A stretch of 64,000 nucleotides of DNA, taken from the NCBI RefSeq assembly GCF_037975245.1, contig NC_092564.1:22237984-22301983 (forward strand), given 5' to 3'. The notes under the pieces were generated by a model. That model saw only the letters and a list, made by a program, of their open reading frames with translations, ran no database searches and was not told the DNA's origin. The stretch comes from Apostichopus japonicus. Its lineage: Eukaryota > Echinodermata > Holothuroidea > Aspidochirotida > Stichopodidae. The first letter of the stretch is position 1. Every line of letters starts with the position of its first letter. Of this stretch, positions 48,701 to 56,195 are shown in pieces. The translations under genes and the position numbers were made by a program.

Positions 48701-51700
48701 GATTGACAAACAAGTGAAGCAAAGTAAATATCCTAGCCTATGCATATCAGACTTAAGAAAAGTAAAAGAACCCAATGCCTACTTAATTCATCTTGGAGTT
48801 GCTCAGCAGATTTGAGGTTATTTCACCACTTAAGAACCCATTCTCAGACACAAAGAAAAGACAAAACTGAAATGGCTACAACAAATTAGTAGTCTATAAC
48901 TGAGAATGACCATGCATGCAAATATGCAGTAAATTTTCAAGTTGTCAGACTAATTTATTTGTTGCTAGTAACTCTACAATTGTGCTGGTAAAGTAGAGTA
49001 GGAAATGAAAACAGTTACTTTATTGCGTATAGGCCCGTCCCTCACGTATCTCATTGCATACTAGACTTACAGTTACAAAATAAATATGCCCATATCAAAA
49101 ATGCTCTTGACAGGAATAACCACTAAATTGAGGTAGGCCCTCCATGGTGCATAATTTTATAAATCTGGGCCTGGAGCTACAGTAGGCTACAGTAGTCCTA
49201 CTTTTGCTATTGCTCCGCTCATGAGAAGTTGCATTTCTTTTGAGTTTAATTTTCTTGTGGGGAGATCTCCCTACCAAATCCATATTACGCTAATGTAGGC
49301 TAAGTCCTATTCATATTTGCAAAGCTACCGAATCATAAACCAAACACATGATACCGCACACTTCCATACTGATCATGCTTAGTAGGCGAATATAAGTAGA
49401 AAAGCATAACTTCATGAAATGTTCGGCCTAGGCTAGGCTACAGTTTGTACAGCAGCCTGCACTGCAGTAGCATGGACACAACGGAGTTCGGACACCTAAG
49501 CCTTAAAACACCCCAAAACTATATCTCATGGTATAAATCACCTGGAACTATACTTGATATGGTTGGGTCAGTTTGGAGAGAAAATAACTGTAGCTTCGTA
49601 GTTTTTCGTGCAATTGGCTCTTGCTGTAGGTTGTCTCATCGTGAAATCGCATATTTCTTAGGGGTGTCCGAACTTCGCAGTGTTCCAAACTTCGCAAAAC
49701 TGACTATACTACGACTGTACTAGCCTACAGTATGTCTCTCGGTGTATTAGTTGCCTTAGTTTGTAGTACTCGTAGTAGTAGGCCTAGCTAGCATAATCTA
49801 TTGAACAATATAACAATGAAGCCTACGGCAGACCAAACACTTCGGCCGGAAAACAGTATGCAGTAGCCTAAATAATAAATATATAACGTTAGTCGTTAGC
49901 ATAATTTGCTGCCTACCTTCTCGTATGATCTGCCATGCCAGTAAATGCTCTGCGAAGGTAGCATTGGTCATTTTCCCCGATCTCTGTTCCAGTAGATCGT
50001 TTTTGGAGACCCAGTCCACGTACGTAGCACCAGCTCAAGTACACTTTTCATTTCATGTCCGTTTTGTCGCTCACTGCTTTTGGCATCGTGACCCACAATA
50101 ATGCAACCTGTGCCTTCCACCTCAACAGCGTGGCGACGCAGCCGCAATATACACGTTACGTTTGTTATGCTACCACTGCATGAAACTGTGCTATATATTA
50201 CGTATATTTACATACAGGGTACACTGTACACTGGCAGTATATTACAAATACCGTGTCACGTGATTAACGCTGAACCATCGAAACATATGAAATTGGCCCG
50301 CCCTCTAAAAAATTCCTAGCTGAGAGTGTGCTTTTAATATTGTAGTATTACATGTATCCTATCCTATATGTTCAATATAGACTACAATATAGAATATATC
50401 ATGAAGTCATCTTGATATTAGATGACTGGCTGCAGCTAGCCCGTTGAAACCTTGTATCAAAGCACACAGTTAGAGTTATGTTACTGATGCAGAATCAGCT
50501 ACATGCCGAAGTATGCCAGTTACGATTTAATGATACCTGATTGTTAACAGTAATGTTACAATAGAAATGTAACATATCATTTAGAGAAATTTAACTAATA
50601 AATCATTTAGGATTAAAGGAGTAAATACCTGGTTGTTGACAGTGATGTAACATGTAGTAAAAACTTACATATCCTGTAGGATTGATTGGTTACAGTGATG
50701 TAACATATCTTATAGCAAAATAACATATCATCTAGGATTTAAGGAGTAAATACCTGGTGTTTGACAATGATGTAACACATCTTATAGAAAACTAACATTT
50801 TACTTTGGATTTAAGGAGTTACTGTATTACCTGGTTTTTGACAGTGATGTAACACATATTAAAGAAAACTAACAAATCATTGAGAATTCAAGGAGTAAAA
50901 ATCTAATTGTTGATTATTACATAACATGTTACAAAAATAACATATCATTTAGGATTAGGATTTAAGGAGTAAATTGCTGACTGTTGACATTGACTTTTAG
51001 AAAACTAAGAAACCATTTAGGATTTAAAGGCATGAATCTCTGAATATTGCTTTAATATTCATTCCCATGAAGGCTTATCTCATTACATGGTATTAGTACT
51101 TACATTACATGGTATTAGTACTTACCTGCCATGTGACTGTGTAGTCTGTAGGCCCAGGAATGAACCCACCATCAGCATTAGTTGGGAATGGATTCTCACC
51201 AGCCTGAATAGAAGCAATGTAATGCAGATATGTCAGTACTGCATTAACTGCTGTACCAAATAAGAGACTAGTACAGAACAGGAAATGTTTCGATGCTTAA
51301 ATAATTTAACTTTTGTGTAACTCAGTGTTAAGGTTGAAGGACAATTAAAATATTATATGATGTACTTCTGTTTTATAAGCTGCTATGAACATCTTTACAT
51401 TTGTGTAACACATTTGCCTCACTTTGGACTTTCAACAAATTTCAATAAATAGAAAATATAACTTATGAGGGTTATTTACAAAGTATTCGAGCTTTGTCCA
51501 AGGTCACTTTGTGTTTTACCATATTTAGTATGTTTCAGACTTTGACCTCTTCTGACCTCAAAAGACAAATGGCCTTCACCAATTTCAACCAAATTTTGTA
51601 CTCAATACGGTGAGCGTATGTACAGTATGTACCAAATATGAGTTATCATCTTTCTAACCAATGCATCACACACACACACACACCCACTCAGGCATCAACA

Positions 51701-54700
51701 CAGCTGCATTTGACTCACTTGGTACATCCTGTCAAGAACAAAATCCATCATAGATGTATGATGCATGAAAATTTCTGTTAACTTCAAAGCCCCACTTTAA
51801 CTACGACTTACTTGAAAAGCAGTTGGCCAGTGCATAAGATAAAGATCAAGATAGCTGAGCTGTAGTTTCTTCAAAGTATCCTCCAGATTTCTTTGAACAT
51901 CCTCTGGTGCATGGAAGCTGTTCCACAACTGTTCAAACATTCAAACAAAATCATCAAATCAATACTGCATTTTCCTACCAATCAGTTATATTTTAGGATT
52001 GAAATTTTACACGGTTATTGTTAACAACACTAGTACAAAACCATAGTGTTAATTCTGTTCATGAGATCTAAAATGCTGTAATATGTGTTCATGTTACTAA
52101 AATAGAGGAAAAGAGATGGGGACATTTCATTGCTGACAATCACAGGTCTAGCAATGGTTCATACAAACATCAGTGATCATTTCTTTTCAAACGTACTTTG
52201 GGACAAATATAAATTGGAGCATGTACTATAGTAGATTATCACTGGTACTGAAACAGATTCATGTTTAATTGAGGAAAGTACAATTATTCACTAGTATGTC
52301 TTTCAAATATGACATGGCTGAATTTCCAAAAAAAATGCTGCTTGTTCTTTGGACGACCTGGACCTCAGCAAATCAGCAGTGCATAATACAGCTTGAAGTG
52401 AATATCAAAATCTGCAGTGAATAATACAAGTTTAGGCAAATATTAAACATCAGCAGTGCATAACTCACTTTGTTGTTACAATTGATGATGTTTAAAATTT
52501 CCATTTTTTCTTCCAAGGACACAAAAAACATACCTTACTGGTAATAAATACATCCTCCCTCTTAACTGTTCCATCAGTAAACTTTTCTTTCAGTGCTTCA
52601 CCAACTTCAATTTCATTGCTGTATGCCCAAGCACAATCCAGATGCCGGTAGCCAGCATCAATAGCTGCAATCACTGCCTCTTTCACCTTGTTCTTCTCGG
52701 ACTAGAACCAAATTAAATGAAAATTGATCATAACAGTACAGTAGTTGGTAATTGTGCATTCATAATTTAGCAGAACATACTTATAATCTTAATGATAATG
52801 CTGTCTGCAAGTTACATACAAATATAGCTCACATAAGTTACGTTACATCAATTGAAATGACGAGTCTCGTTGTATGTATTGGATCGTACAGTTTGAGAAC
52901 AGGCTGATTACAACAACATTATTCCCATCAAAGGATATTCTAAAATGTTGACACTTGTATCCCTTCCCACTCCCTGTTTCCTCTCTTCTGTTGTTTTCCA
53001 TCATAGAATGTTTGCACATATTGCTAATTACATCAAACATCACTTCGGTTGTCTACTAGCAGTGATAACAATGAATAGAATGTACAGTAAGTCTATTGTC
53101 GTGAGCAAATGTACATGTAGCCTATACATGTAGAAACAGACAGCATTGTACAGTATCAATTGCTTTGACTCAAGCAAACTCTATTTCAAAGAAACCTGAT
53201 TGGATGCTAACATTCTAATTTCATACACATTCAGTACATATATATATACAATTGAATTGTTCCCGAACCTTGCTGCTACTTATAAATACGTACTTACTGT
53301 ACTCTTTGGACACAGAAACACAGAACCATGATCATCAATTATTCATGAATATGAGAGTGGATCAGTTCACAGGGCATATAGGTCAATAGAGTTTGTGTGT
53401 GACTTAAGACAACTTTATTATTAATGTTATGAAATAGTGATACCATCTCTTTGATGTTACCGAAAAACTCCATCGAGACACCTTACAGGCCTCTTGTATA
53501 TTTATCTAGGTCATGGATTCAGTTTTCCCACAAGAAGTTTTTAACTATCTTATTGAATCTTGGTACAGGGCCTTTTCCCAAAATAGATTCCATTATGTCT
53601 GTGGAACATTCGAGAAGGTTCTCTCACGTGGTATGGAGGTTTCCATAAGAAAGGGGATGGACTTCCAAACTCCCAACCAATCAGGGCAGATCAGTGCCAG
53701 CGCACTTATTTTTATATCGTTAAGTTAATACAGGATGGTCAGGTTATTCGCTGCCTACTGATTGTGCGCAGAGGGATTTTATGGAAGTAAGGTATAAAAG
53801 GCGGCATGTCCCGCAAATTTATGACTCCGTCAGCAAATTTATCACTCCGTCACCAGTTCGTCGCTTCGTCATTGCTTCGTTACCATTTCATCACTCCTTC
53901 TAATTGTTTAATTGACGGAGTCAAGTCAAATCATTGTAATTTAGTTTTATTTGTAAAGAGAATCGACAGAGAAGAAATTATACCGAATCATTAATCAAAT
54001 CCTATCTCGTCAAATTGTTTTTTGTGTGAAGTCATTGTTTTCTTCCGTTTGAGACATCTCCTGAAGAAGCATAAATACGGCATCAAGATATCCCAGTACC
54101 TTTCTATTGCGAGTCCCGATATAGTATTACTATCGGAGGAGCCGGGCTCGTCACAATATTACATTAAAATTAAATTAGAGAGTTGCTCGGTAGCACAAGT
54201 AAATTTCTTCATTGTTTTTGTCAAAAGATTCAATCAGGTGCAAATGAACATGCTATTTTCTAACATGATTTTAGCATTTAAGCATAAGTTACTCATCATT
54301 TCTCAGTATTTACACAGTTCATTCAATTGAATGTTGAGCCATTGCAATTTTGTACTGCACTCTATACAGTACATTTAAAGAGAGAATACAACAATCTTTA
54401 TATACTACATTTCCCCTGAACCCCTCTTATCTTCCCTAATTAACCCTAGTGCTGTAGCTAGCTCCGTCACCTTCCTCTTCTCAGGCCTGAGACATATATA
54501 TCAACAGCCCCGGGAGATGATATGACAAGATGACATGGTCTGAATGAACAATGTTTCAAAGCTTGTTGGGAAACCAGGTTTTGTATAATATATCTCTCAC
54601 TTCTATATATCTTGCCTTAATATGTCACCAATATCTACATTTTTCACATGGAAAAAATTAACTATGGGCAATTTCCATTGCAAGATATTCACGAAAAATG

Positions 54701-55216
54701 ACCTTTTATAAGGCAGTATCACATGTACTGTACTGTAACTGCAAACATGCACACAAGTTACCTTGATAGTGCTAATTTGGACATAGCTTTGCAATTTTGA
54801 GGAAGACACATTGGGATAAGTACTACCAAATTTCAAGTTCCATTGCTATGGTAATTACAGGAAATTTTTGAAAGTGTGTAGGCCTATACAATTAATCCCA
54901 CATCATTATAGGTTCCTCCACTAAACTGTAAGCTAGACCGGGAAATTACAGTTCATAGTATGAATTGCTGTTAAGTGTTATACAGCTGGTAGTGGTACGC
55001 CTTAAACTCAAGCCACATTGGCCTAGGCATGTTTTTACTTCCATGGCCTAGGGTACTTGTATGAACTGATCATACATAGGGTACGTAAACTTAACCTTGC
55101 TAAGTCTAACTATAGTAACTATTAACGAAGTGGATTCTTACGTTCCATGTTCCGAGTCCAAGTATAGGAATCGTCTGGCCATTCCCAAGAGACACGAAAG
55201 TATTTTTGTCAGCCAT
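27673..55216 (-). CDS. Aldo-keto reductase, AKR1-like, complete nine-exon gene
   Basis: Complement of the join 27673-27703, 34506-34591, 36037-36202, 38022-38128, 39772-39891, 51126-51203, 51812-51928, 52534-52701, 55142-55216. Total 948 nt, 315 aa plus stop; all eight junctions are GT-AG and in phase. The family is a cytosolic (alpha/beta)8 barrel that reduces aldehydes and ketones with NADPH. Catalytic tetrad D47, Y52, K81, H114 is present ([22 protein letters not shown]). The cofactor motif [14 protein letters not shown] supplies K265, S266, R271, E274 and N275, favouring NADPH. Length and C-terminus (HPDYPF) are normal. The start (ataATGg) is in good context and the N-terminus is family-like. 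Substrate cannot be told, so no AKR number is assigned. Introns total 26.6 kb and are full of repeats. Confidence 0.95.
27704..28570 (-). other. Reductase intron 8, unique part
   Basis: AT-rich; 28070-28380 is a degenerate stretch with many 'ttgatacc' words. No gene. Confidence 0.5.
28571..29970. repeat. 57-bp minisatellite, about 24 copies
   Basis: Units built on ctattgttatcagtaagata followed by cctatgtatcgagtatgaag and ttcacctttgtaaatga. The period is 57 bp; as a multiple of three it leaves an open minus frame (28829-29047), not a gene. The two right-hand long units (about 29705 and 29835) add acaagtttgtcaa. It sits inside reductase intron 8 and grades into the 140-bp family on the right. 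Confidence 0.95.
29971..31530. repeat. Degenerate ~140-bp tandem repeat (tgacctttgacctcca family)
   Basis: Nine or so units with spacing near 140 bp. Each has a tgaccy...aaatgacctttgacctcc word, then 'aataggcttcttgtactt', then 'atgagatctgcccaagcttcc', then 'gagatatcatgtttacaagg'. The block ends with a CA run and catcatgaatgcaaaggtta. Diverged pieces of the family occur at about 36630-36690, 39595-39720, 51480-51660, 57420-57960 (inverted) and 61950-62560. Confidence 0.85.
31531..32490. other. AT-rich intronic DNA with many 'gaatattaatg' words
   Basis: No gene. 'tcatgaatatt' and 'attaatattca' words recur about every 100-150 bp (31675, 31835, 31965, 32060, 32290, 32445), suggesting a very old tandem family. 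Confidence 0.4.
32491..34171. repeat. Fold-back repeat with an interrupted left arm
   Basis: The outer arms 32491-32580 and 34083-34171 are inverted copies (about 90 bp, one gap). The inner arms 33770-33808 and 34021-34059 are exact inverted copies (39 bp). On the right the two arm segments are 23 bp apart; on the left they are 1,189 bp apart, so about 1.17 kb was inserted in the left arm after the fold-back formed. Confidence 0.85.
32581..33769. mobile_element. Unclassified ~1.17-kb insertion in the fold-back arm
   Basis: Begins near agcaccaatggtgcagaagctcata and ends with a near-perfect 34-nt palindrome (tttagctcacaccagcatgc, then tggtatgagctaaa; 33730-33763). Inside, three degenerate ~140-bp units (33240-33660) carry tgacctttgaccccaaattt and 'ccaagtttcatgaaatt' words. 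Around 32690-32730 it ends cctggccacaccactg, a hAT-like end, perhaps a further nested remnant. No ORF. Confidence 0.5.
34284..34407. repeat. ~29-bp minisatellite, 4 copies
   Basis: Units of gcaatacgtggaccccctct type with slightly variable length (27-31 bp), ending just left of reductase exon 8. Confidence 0.85.
34506..34591 (-). CDS. Aldo-keto reductase exon 8
   Basis: 28 codons plus two bases, acceptor catttcgcag, donor gtgagt. Encodes [20 protein letters not shown] then DFRYITFP. Reading through the donor would give an immediate stop after one more Pro, but splicing to 27703 restores the normal family C-terminus. Confidence 0.93.
34592..36036 (-). other. Reductase intron 7
   Basis: AT-rich; contains the 22-bp minisatellite at 35338-35455, otherwise nothing recognised. 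Confidence 0.6.
35338..35455. repeat. 22-bp minisatellite, 5 copies
   Basis: Units of gatagaccacatatcccatag type, exact 22-bp period. Confidence 0.93.
36037..36202 (-). CDS. Aldo-keto reductase exon 7 (NADPH phosphate site)
   Basis: One base plus 55 codons, acceptor tttgtgttag, donor gtaatg. [20 protein letters not shown] starts it; [15 protein letters not shown] ends it and contains the residues that hold the adenosine 2'-phosphate of NADPH. Confidence 0.96.
36203..38021 (-). other. Reductase intron 6
   Basis: Contains a fragment of the 140-bp family end (about 36630-36690, catcatgaatgcaaaggtta). Opposed short open frames at 37199-37400 show no motif. No gene. Confidence 0.55.
38022..38128 (-). 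CDS. Aldo-keto reductase exon 6
   Basis: 35 codons plus two bases, acceptor gctttgtttag, donor gtaagt. Encodes [20 protein letters not shown] and AYSPLGSP, the strand 6-7 region whose Tyr stacks on the nicotinamide in this family. Confidence 0.96.
38129..39771 (-). other. Reductase intron 5 with a diverged ~226-bp tandem pair
   Basis: Two diverged units, at about 38720-38945 and 38946-39175, share 'ggcaaccacata.tttgatagta', 'ggttccatgt' and 'gagtttgaag' blocks. A CA run lies at 39150-39178. A 140-bp-family fragment is at 39595-39720. No gene. Confidence 0.6.
39772..39891 (-). CDS. Aldo-keto reductase exon 5
   Basis: 40 codons, acceptor ctctattgcag, donor gtaagt. [20 protein letters not shown] is the family signature around barrel strand 5; it ends VPIANNQ. 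The first ~50 bp, with acceptor and adjoining intron, are copied three times upstream (see 40042-40544). Confidence 0.96.
39841..40443 (-). repeat. 201-bp tandem duplication of the start of exon 5 and its acceptor
   Basis: Exact 201-bp spacing: agagacac at 39841, 40042, 40243 and 40444. Each unit holds the first ~17 codons of exon 5, the acceptor and about 150 bp of intron. The copies read [14 protein letters not shown] and differ from the real exon by a few bases; their acceptor is ttgaag instead of ttgcag. Frames in the copies run into a TGA in the adjoining repeat. The fourth unit is split by the 9.8-kb insertion. Confidence 0.95.
40444..40544 (-). repeat. Left half of the fourth 201-bp unit, with target TTAA
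   Basis: Ends at ttaa (40541-40544). The unit resumes at 50334-50337 (ttaa) and continues to about 50439. In the two intact extra copies the same TTAA sits at the same offset (97 bases into the unit), so the empty site is documented within the window. Confidence 0.93.
41202..41440 (+). repeat. Polypurine (GA-rich) tract
   Basis: About 240 bp almost free of pyrimidines on the plus strand (for example ggggggaggggggcaaggg). Such tracts can form triplex DNA; it directly follows the stop of the Penelope-like remnant, read on the minus strand. Confidence 0.75.
41441..41620 (-). pseudogene. 3' remnant of a Penelope-like (GIY-YIG) retroelement ORF
   Basis: Minus-strand frame ending at TAA (41443-41441). 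It reads [14 protein letters not shown], a stop, then [20 protein letters not shown] and [15 protein letters not shown]. The pattern 'NHxxxDMxxxxIE ... RExxWxxxLxTxxPxGLN' is how GIY-YIG endonuclease C-termini of Penelope-like and related retroelements end. One in-frame stop shows decay. The upstream RT part is not present; hAT-like DNA begins at 41669. Confidence 0.5.
41774..43107. mobile_element. Inner hAT-like element, family-C related
   Basis: Ends cagtggcgtagctacg and cctagctacgccactg are inverted (about 14/16). Flanks tgcgtgat and tgcgtgta match at 6 of 8. It contains two copies of the family-C right segment (41800-41955 and 42940-43035) and itself hosts the palindromic element at 42303-42522. 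Confidence 0.6.
42303..42522. mobile_element. Palindromic MITE-like element (220 bp)
   Basis: Ends taaaaaca...ggagtgatcact (42303-42341) and the inverted copy (42481-42522) match over about 35 of 40 positions. Internal 'actccattggagt' palindromes repeat several times. It lies next to a GTAC microsatellite (about 42246-42271). Confidence 0.7.
43542..46601. other. Unassigned interior of the 9.8-kb element
   Basis: AT-rich DNA without a supported gene; scattered frames of 60-140 codons on both strands lack motifs. The 139-codon minus frame at 43463-43882 runs out of the hAT-like end. Confidence 0.45.
46602..46750 (-). pseudogene. Second exon of a decayed ORF inside the 9.8-kb element
   Basis: Acceptor ttgtctttttcag; reads [21 protein letters not shown], an in-frame TAA (46685-46683), then [26 protein letters not shown] and TAA. 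The same frame continues sensibly after the internal stop, and the first two bases complete the split codon of the exon at 49917. The protein family is not recognised. Confidence 0.5.
46820..47127. mobile_element. Small TIR element (308 bp)
   Basis: Ends cagggaagtgctca and tgagcaaatccctg are inverted (12/14). acatag lies directly outside both ends (46814-46819, 47128-47133), a 6-bp duplication. The interior has G/C runs similar to the hAT-like families, but the 6-bp duplication leaves its class open. Confidence 0.6.
47128..48343. other. Unassigned interior of the 9.8-kb element
   Basis: AT-rich, no gene supported. Confidence 0.45.
48344..48630. mobile_element. Palindrome-ended element carrying telomere-like repeats (287 bp)
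   Basis: Ends gtggctattcttacgactag and the inverted copy finishing ctagtcgtcagaatagccac match over 31 of 34; each end contains the palindrome acgactagtcgt. Further 'ttacgactagga' copies and two catgcacagttgcttta copies lie inside. No clear target duplication was found. Confidence 0.75.
48466..48533 (+). repeat. Interstitial telomere-like TTAGGG tract
   Basis: About 68 bp of imperfect ttaggg units (gggttagggttaggttagggg) at the centre of the palindrome-ended element. Confidence 0.85.
48631..49916. other. Unassigned interior of the 9.8-kb element
   Basis: No gene supported; the 92-codon plus frame at 49445-49723 has no recognisable motif. Confidence 0.4.
49917..50086 (-). pseudogene. First exon of a decayed ORF near the right end of the 9.8-kb element
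   Basis: Minus strand. ATG at 50086 reads [12 protein letters not shown]; after what look like two frame changes (about 50050 and 50028) a third frame reads [20 protein letters not shown] then [13 protein letters not shown] up to a donor (gtaggc). Its last base plus the first two of the exon at 46750 make a codon. The reading points inward from the right terminal repeat, where a transposon gene would start. The family is unknown, and the frame changes are my inference from sequence sense only. Confidence 0.4.
50334..50439 (-). repeat. Right half of the fourth 201-bp unit
   Basis: Starts ttaatattgtagtattac as in the intact copies and ends gactggctgcagctag. Together with 40444-40544 it makes one full 201-bp unit. 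Confidence 0.93.
50440..51125 (-). other. Reductase intron 4, right part, with a degenerate ~85-bp repeat
   Basis: Words such as 'aggatttaaggagtaaatacctggttgttgacagtgatgtaacatatc' recur five or six times (about 50610, 50725, 50805, 50870, 50945) at loosely 70-115 bp spacing. No gene. Confidence 0.6.
51126..51203 (-). CDS. Aldo-keto reductase exon 4 (variable loop A)
   Basis: 26 codons, acceptor cttctattcag, donor gtaagt. Encodes [13 protein letters not shown] and TDYTVTWQ; this loop varies between family members and helps set substrate choice. Confidence 0.95.
51204..52533 (-). other. Reductase introns 2 and 3
   Basis: AT-rich, with a 140-bp-family fragment at about 51480-51660 ending in a CA run. 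No other feature. Confidence 0.55.
51812..51928 (-). CDS. Aldo-keto reductase exon 3 (active-site His)
   Basis: 39 codons, acceptor tttgaacag, donor gtaagt. Starts [11 protein letters not shown] and ends [13 protein letters not shown] with catalytic H114. Confidence 0.97.
52534..52701 (-). CDS. Aldo-keto reductase exon 2 (Asp, Tyr and Lys of the active site)
   Basis: 56 codons, acceptor ggttctag, donor gtatgt, phase 0 on both sides. Holds [19 protein letters not shown], with catalytic D47 and Y52, and VFITSK with K81. The usual GEALKEKF helix lies between. Confidence 0.97.
52702..55141 (-). other. Reductase intron 1
   Basis: Contains on the plus strand a TATA-type motif (ggtataaaaggcgg, about 53789) followed by repeated 'actccgtca/cttcgtca' words (53820-53925), possibly a solo LTR or other promoter-bearing repeat. 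A plus open frame at 53513-53728 (71 codons) precedes it and is unrecognised. No other gene. Confidence 0.45.
55142..55216 (-). CDS. Aldo-keto reductase exon 1
   Basis: 25 codons from [23 protein letters not shown] then LGTWN. The N-terminal beta hairpin and first barrel strand (G-x-x-I-P-x-L-G-L-G-T-W) are typical. Donor gtaaga, phase 0. Confidence 0.93.
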
Positions 55217-55773
55217 TATGAAAAGTGCGTTACACGTGCAGATATTCTAAGTTCACCTCTTATGTGTATTAGCTTGGCGAGGTCTTATCACTGACTACGT
55301 CAATGATAAATAAACACCACTACCGTTCCCGTGAACTCGAACCCTGGCATGACCAGGGACGTGGTTTGATTAAATATCACTGCTGGGCTGGTCTGGGTTG
55401 GGCCAAGATTCAACTACAATTGTACCAAGATCACTTTTCTCAGATCAGACGGGGGATAGGATCAAGTAGCAGCTATCTTTCTGTGGCATCCCATTTTCGT
55501 GTGATCATATGTGCAAACAGTTATTAATTGATCGCTCACCACTACCAAGTACCAGCTGATTATGGCTGAGGTTAGTTTCAAGGTGTTTCGACAACACAGC
55601 TGGTTAACCTTTAACGTCACTTCCGTTTCAGATTCGCTGATAATATCAATTGTTTTAGGGGTAAATTTTGAAGCTTTTGGATGTGTTCGGGAAAAATAGA
55701 TGAAGATGCCTGTTACTTTTAGATAATTGTGAAAACCAAATTCATAAAATCAAGCCAAGAAATGGTGGAAAAC
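55217..55773 (-). promoter_or_regulatory. Probable 5' region of the aldo-keto reductase gene
   Basis: Directly upstream of the ATG. On the minus strand a CRE-like ttgacgtagtcag lies near 55285-55298. I see no TATA box at a clear distance, and no transcription start can be fixed. Confidence 0.35.
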
Positions 55774-56093
55774 GAAACACTCCATGAGCTGTACCAAGTG
55801 TTTTGAATCACCAATGTGAACGAAACACTCAGAATGCATGTATACCAAGTGTTTGGCTTACAGTGGTGCAGTGGTAAGTGAAACACTCAGAATGCAATAC
55901 CAAGTGTTTGAATCACTGCGCCTTTGGTACGTAAGTGAAACACTCAGAATGAAATACGAAGTGTTTGAATCACTGTGCCTTTGATACGTAAAGTGAAACA
56001 CTCAGAATACAACACCAAGTGTTTGAATCACTATGTCATTGGTATGTAAGTGAAACACTCAGAATGCAATACCAAGTGTTTGAATTAATGTGA
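55774..56093. repeat. ~57-bp minisatellite, about 5.5 copies
   Basis: Units with gtgaaacactcagaatgcaa then taccaagtgtttgaatcac; unit starts near 55822, 55880, 55937, 55995 and 56052. Each unit has the inverted pair aaacact / agtgttt, so it can form a hairpin. Confidence 0.92.
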
Positions 56094-56195
56094 AATTTAT
56101 ACATCGATGCCCATATCGCACCTGCTGACAAACATTTTGCTTTGCAGCTATTTGAAGGTCGCTCGTATGGCGGGCCATCAGTCTCAAATCGTGGG

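Larger units (their letters stand above)
40545..50333. mobile_element. 9.8-kb TTAA-flanked DNA transposon (Kolobok-like), with nested insertions
   Basis: Ends aggcacactctcagctaggaa (40545-40565, written here as 21 positions in two parts: aggcacactctc and agctaggaa) and its inverted copy at 50313-50333 match at 20 of 21. TTAA flanks both sides. TTAA targets occur in piggyBac and Kolobok; the AGG-type end resembles Kolobok (Xenopus T2 type, TTAAAGG) rather than piggyBac (CCC). No transposase was found, so the class is inferred. Interior parts: a Penelope-like remnant (41441-41620), nested hAT-like elements (41669-43541), a small palindromic element (42303-42522), a decayed ORF (46602-50086) and two other small elements. 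It interrupts reductase intron 4 without touching an exon. Confidence 0.85.

Noticed and set aside
40545-50333. piggyBac as the class of the 9.8-kb element
   Set aside because: TTAA fits, but the ends begin AGGCAC/AAGCAC rather than the CCC-type start usual for piggyBac; Kolobok fits better, without proof.
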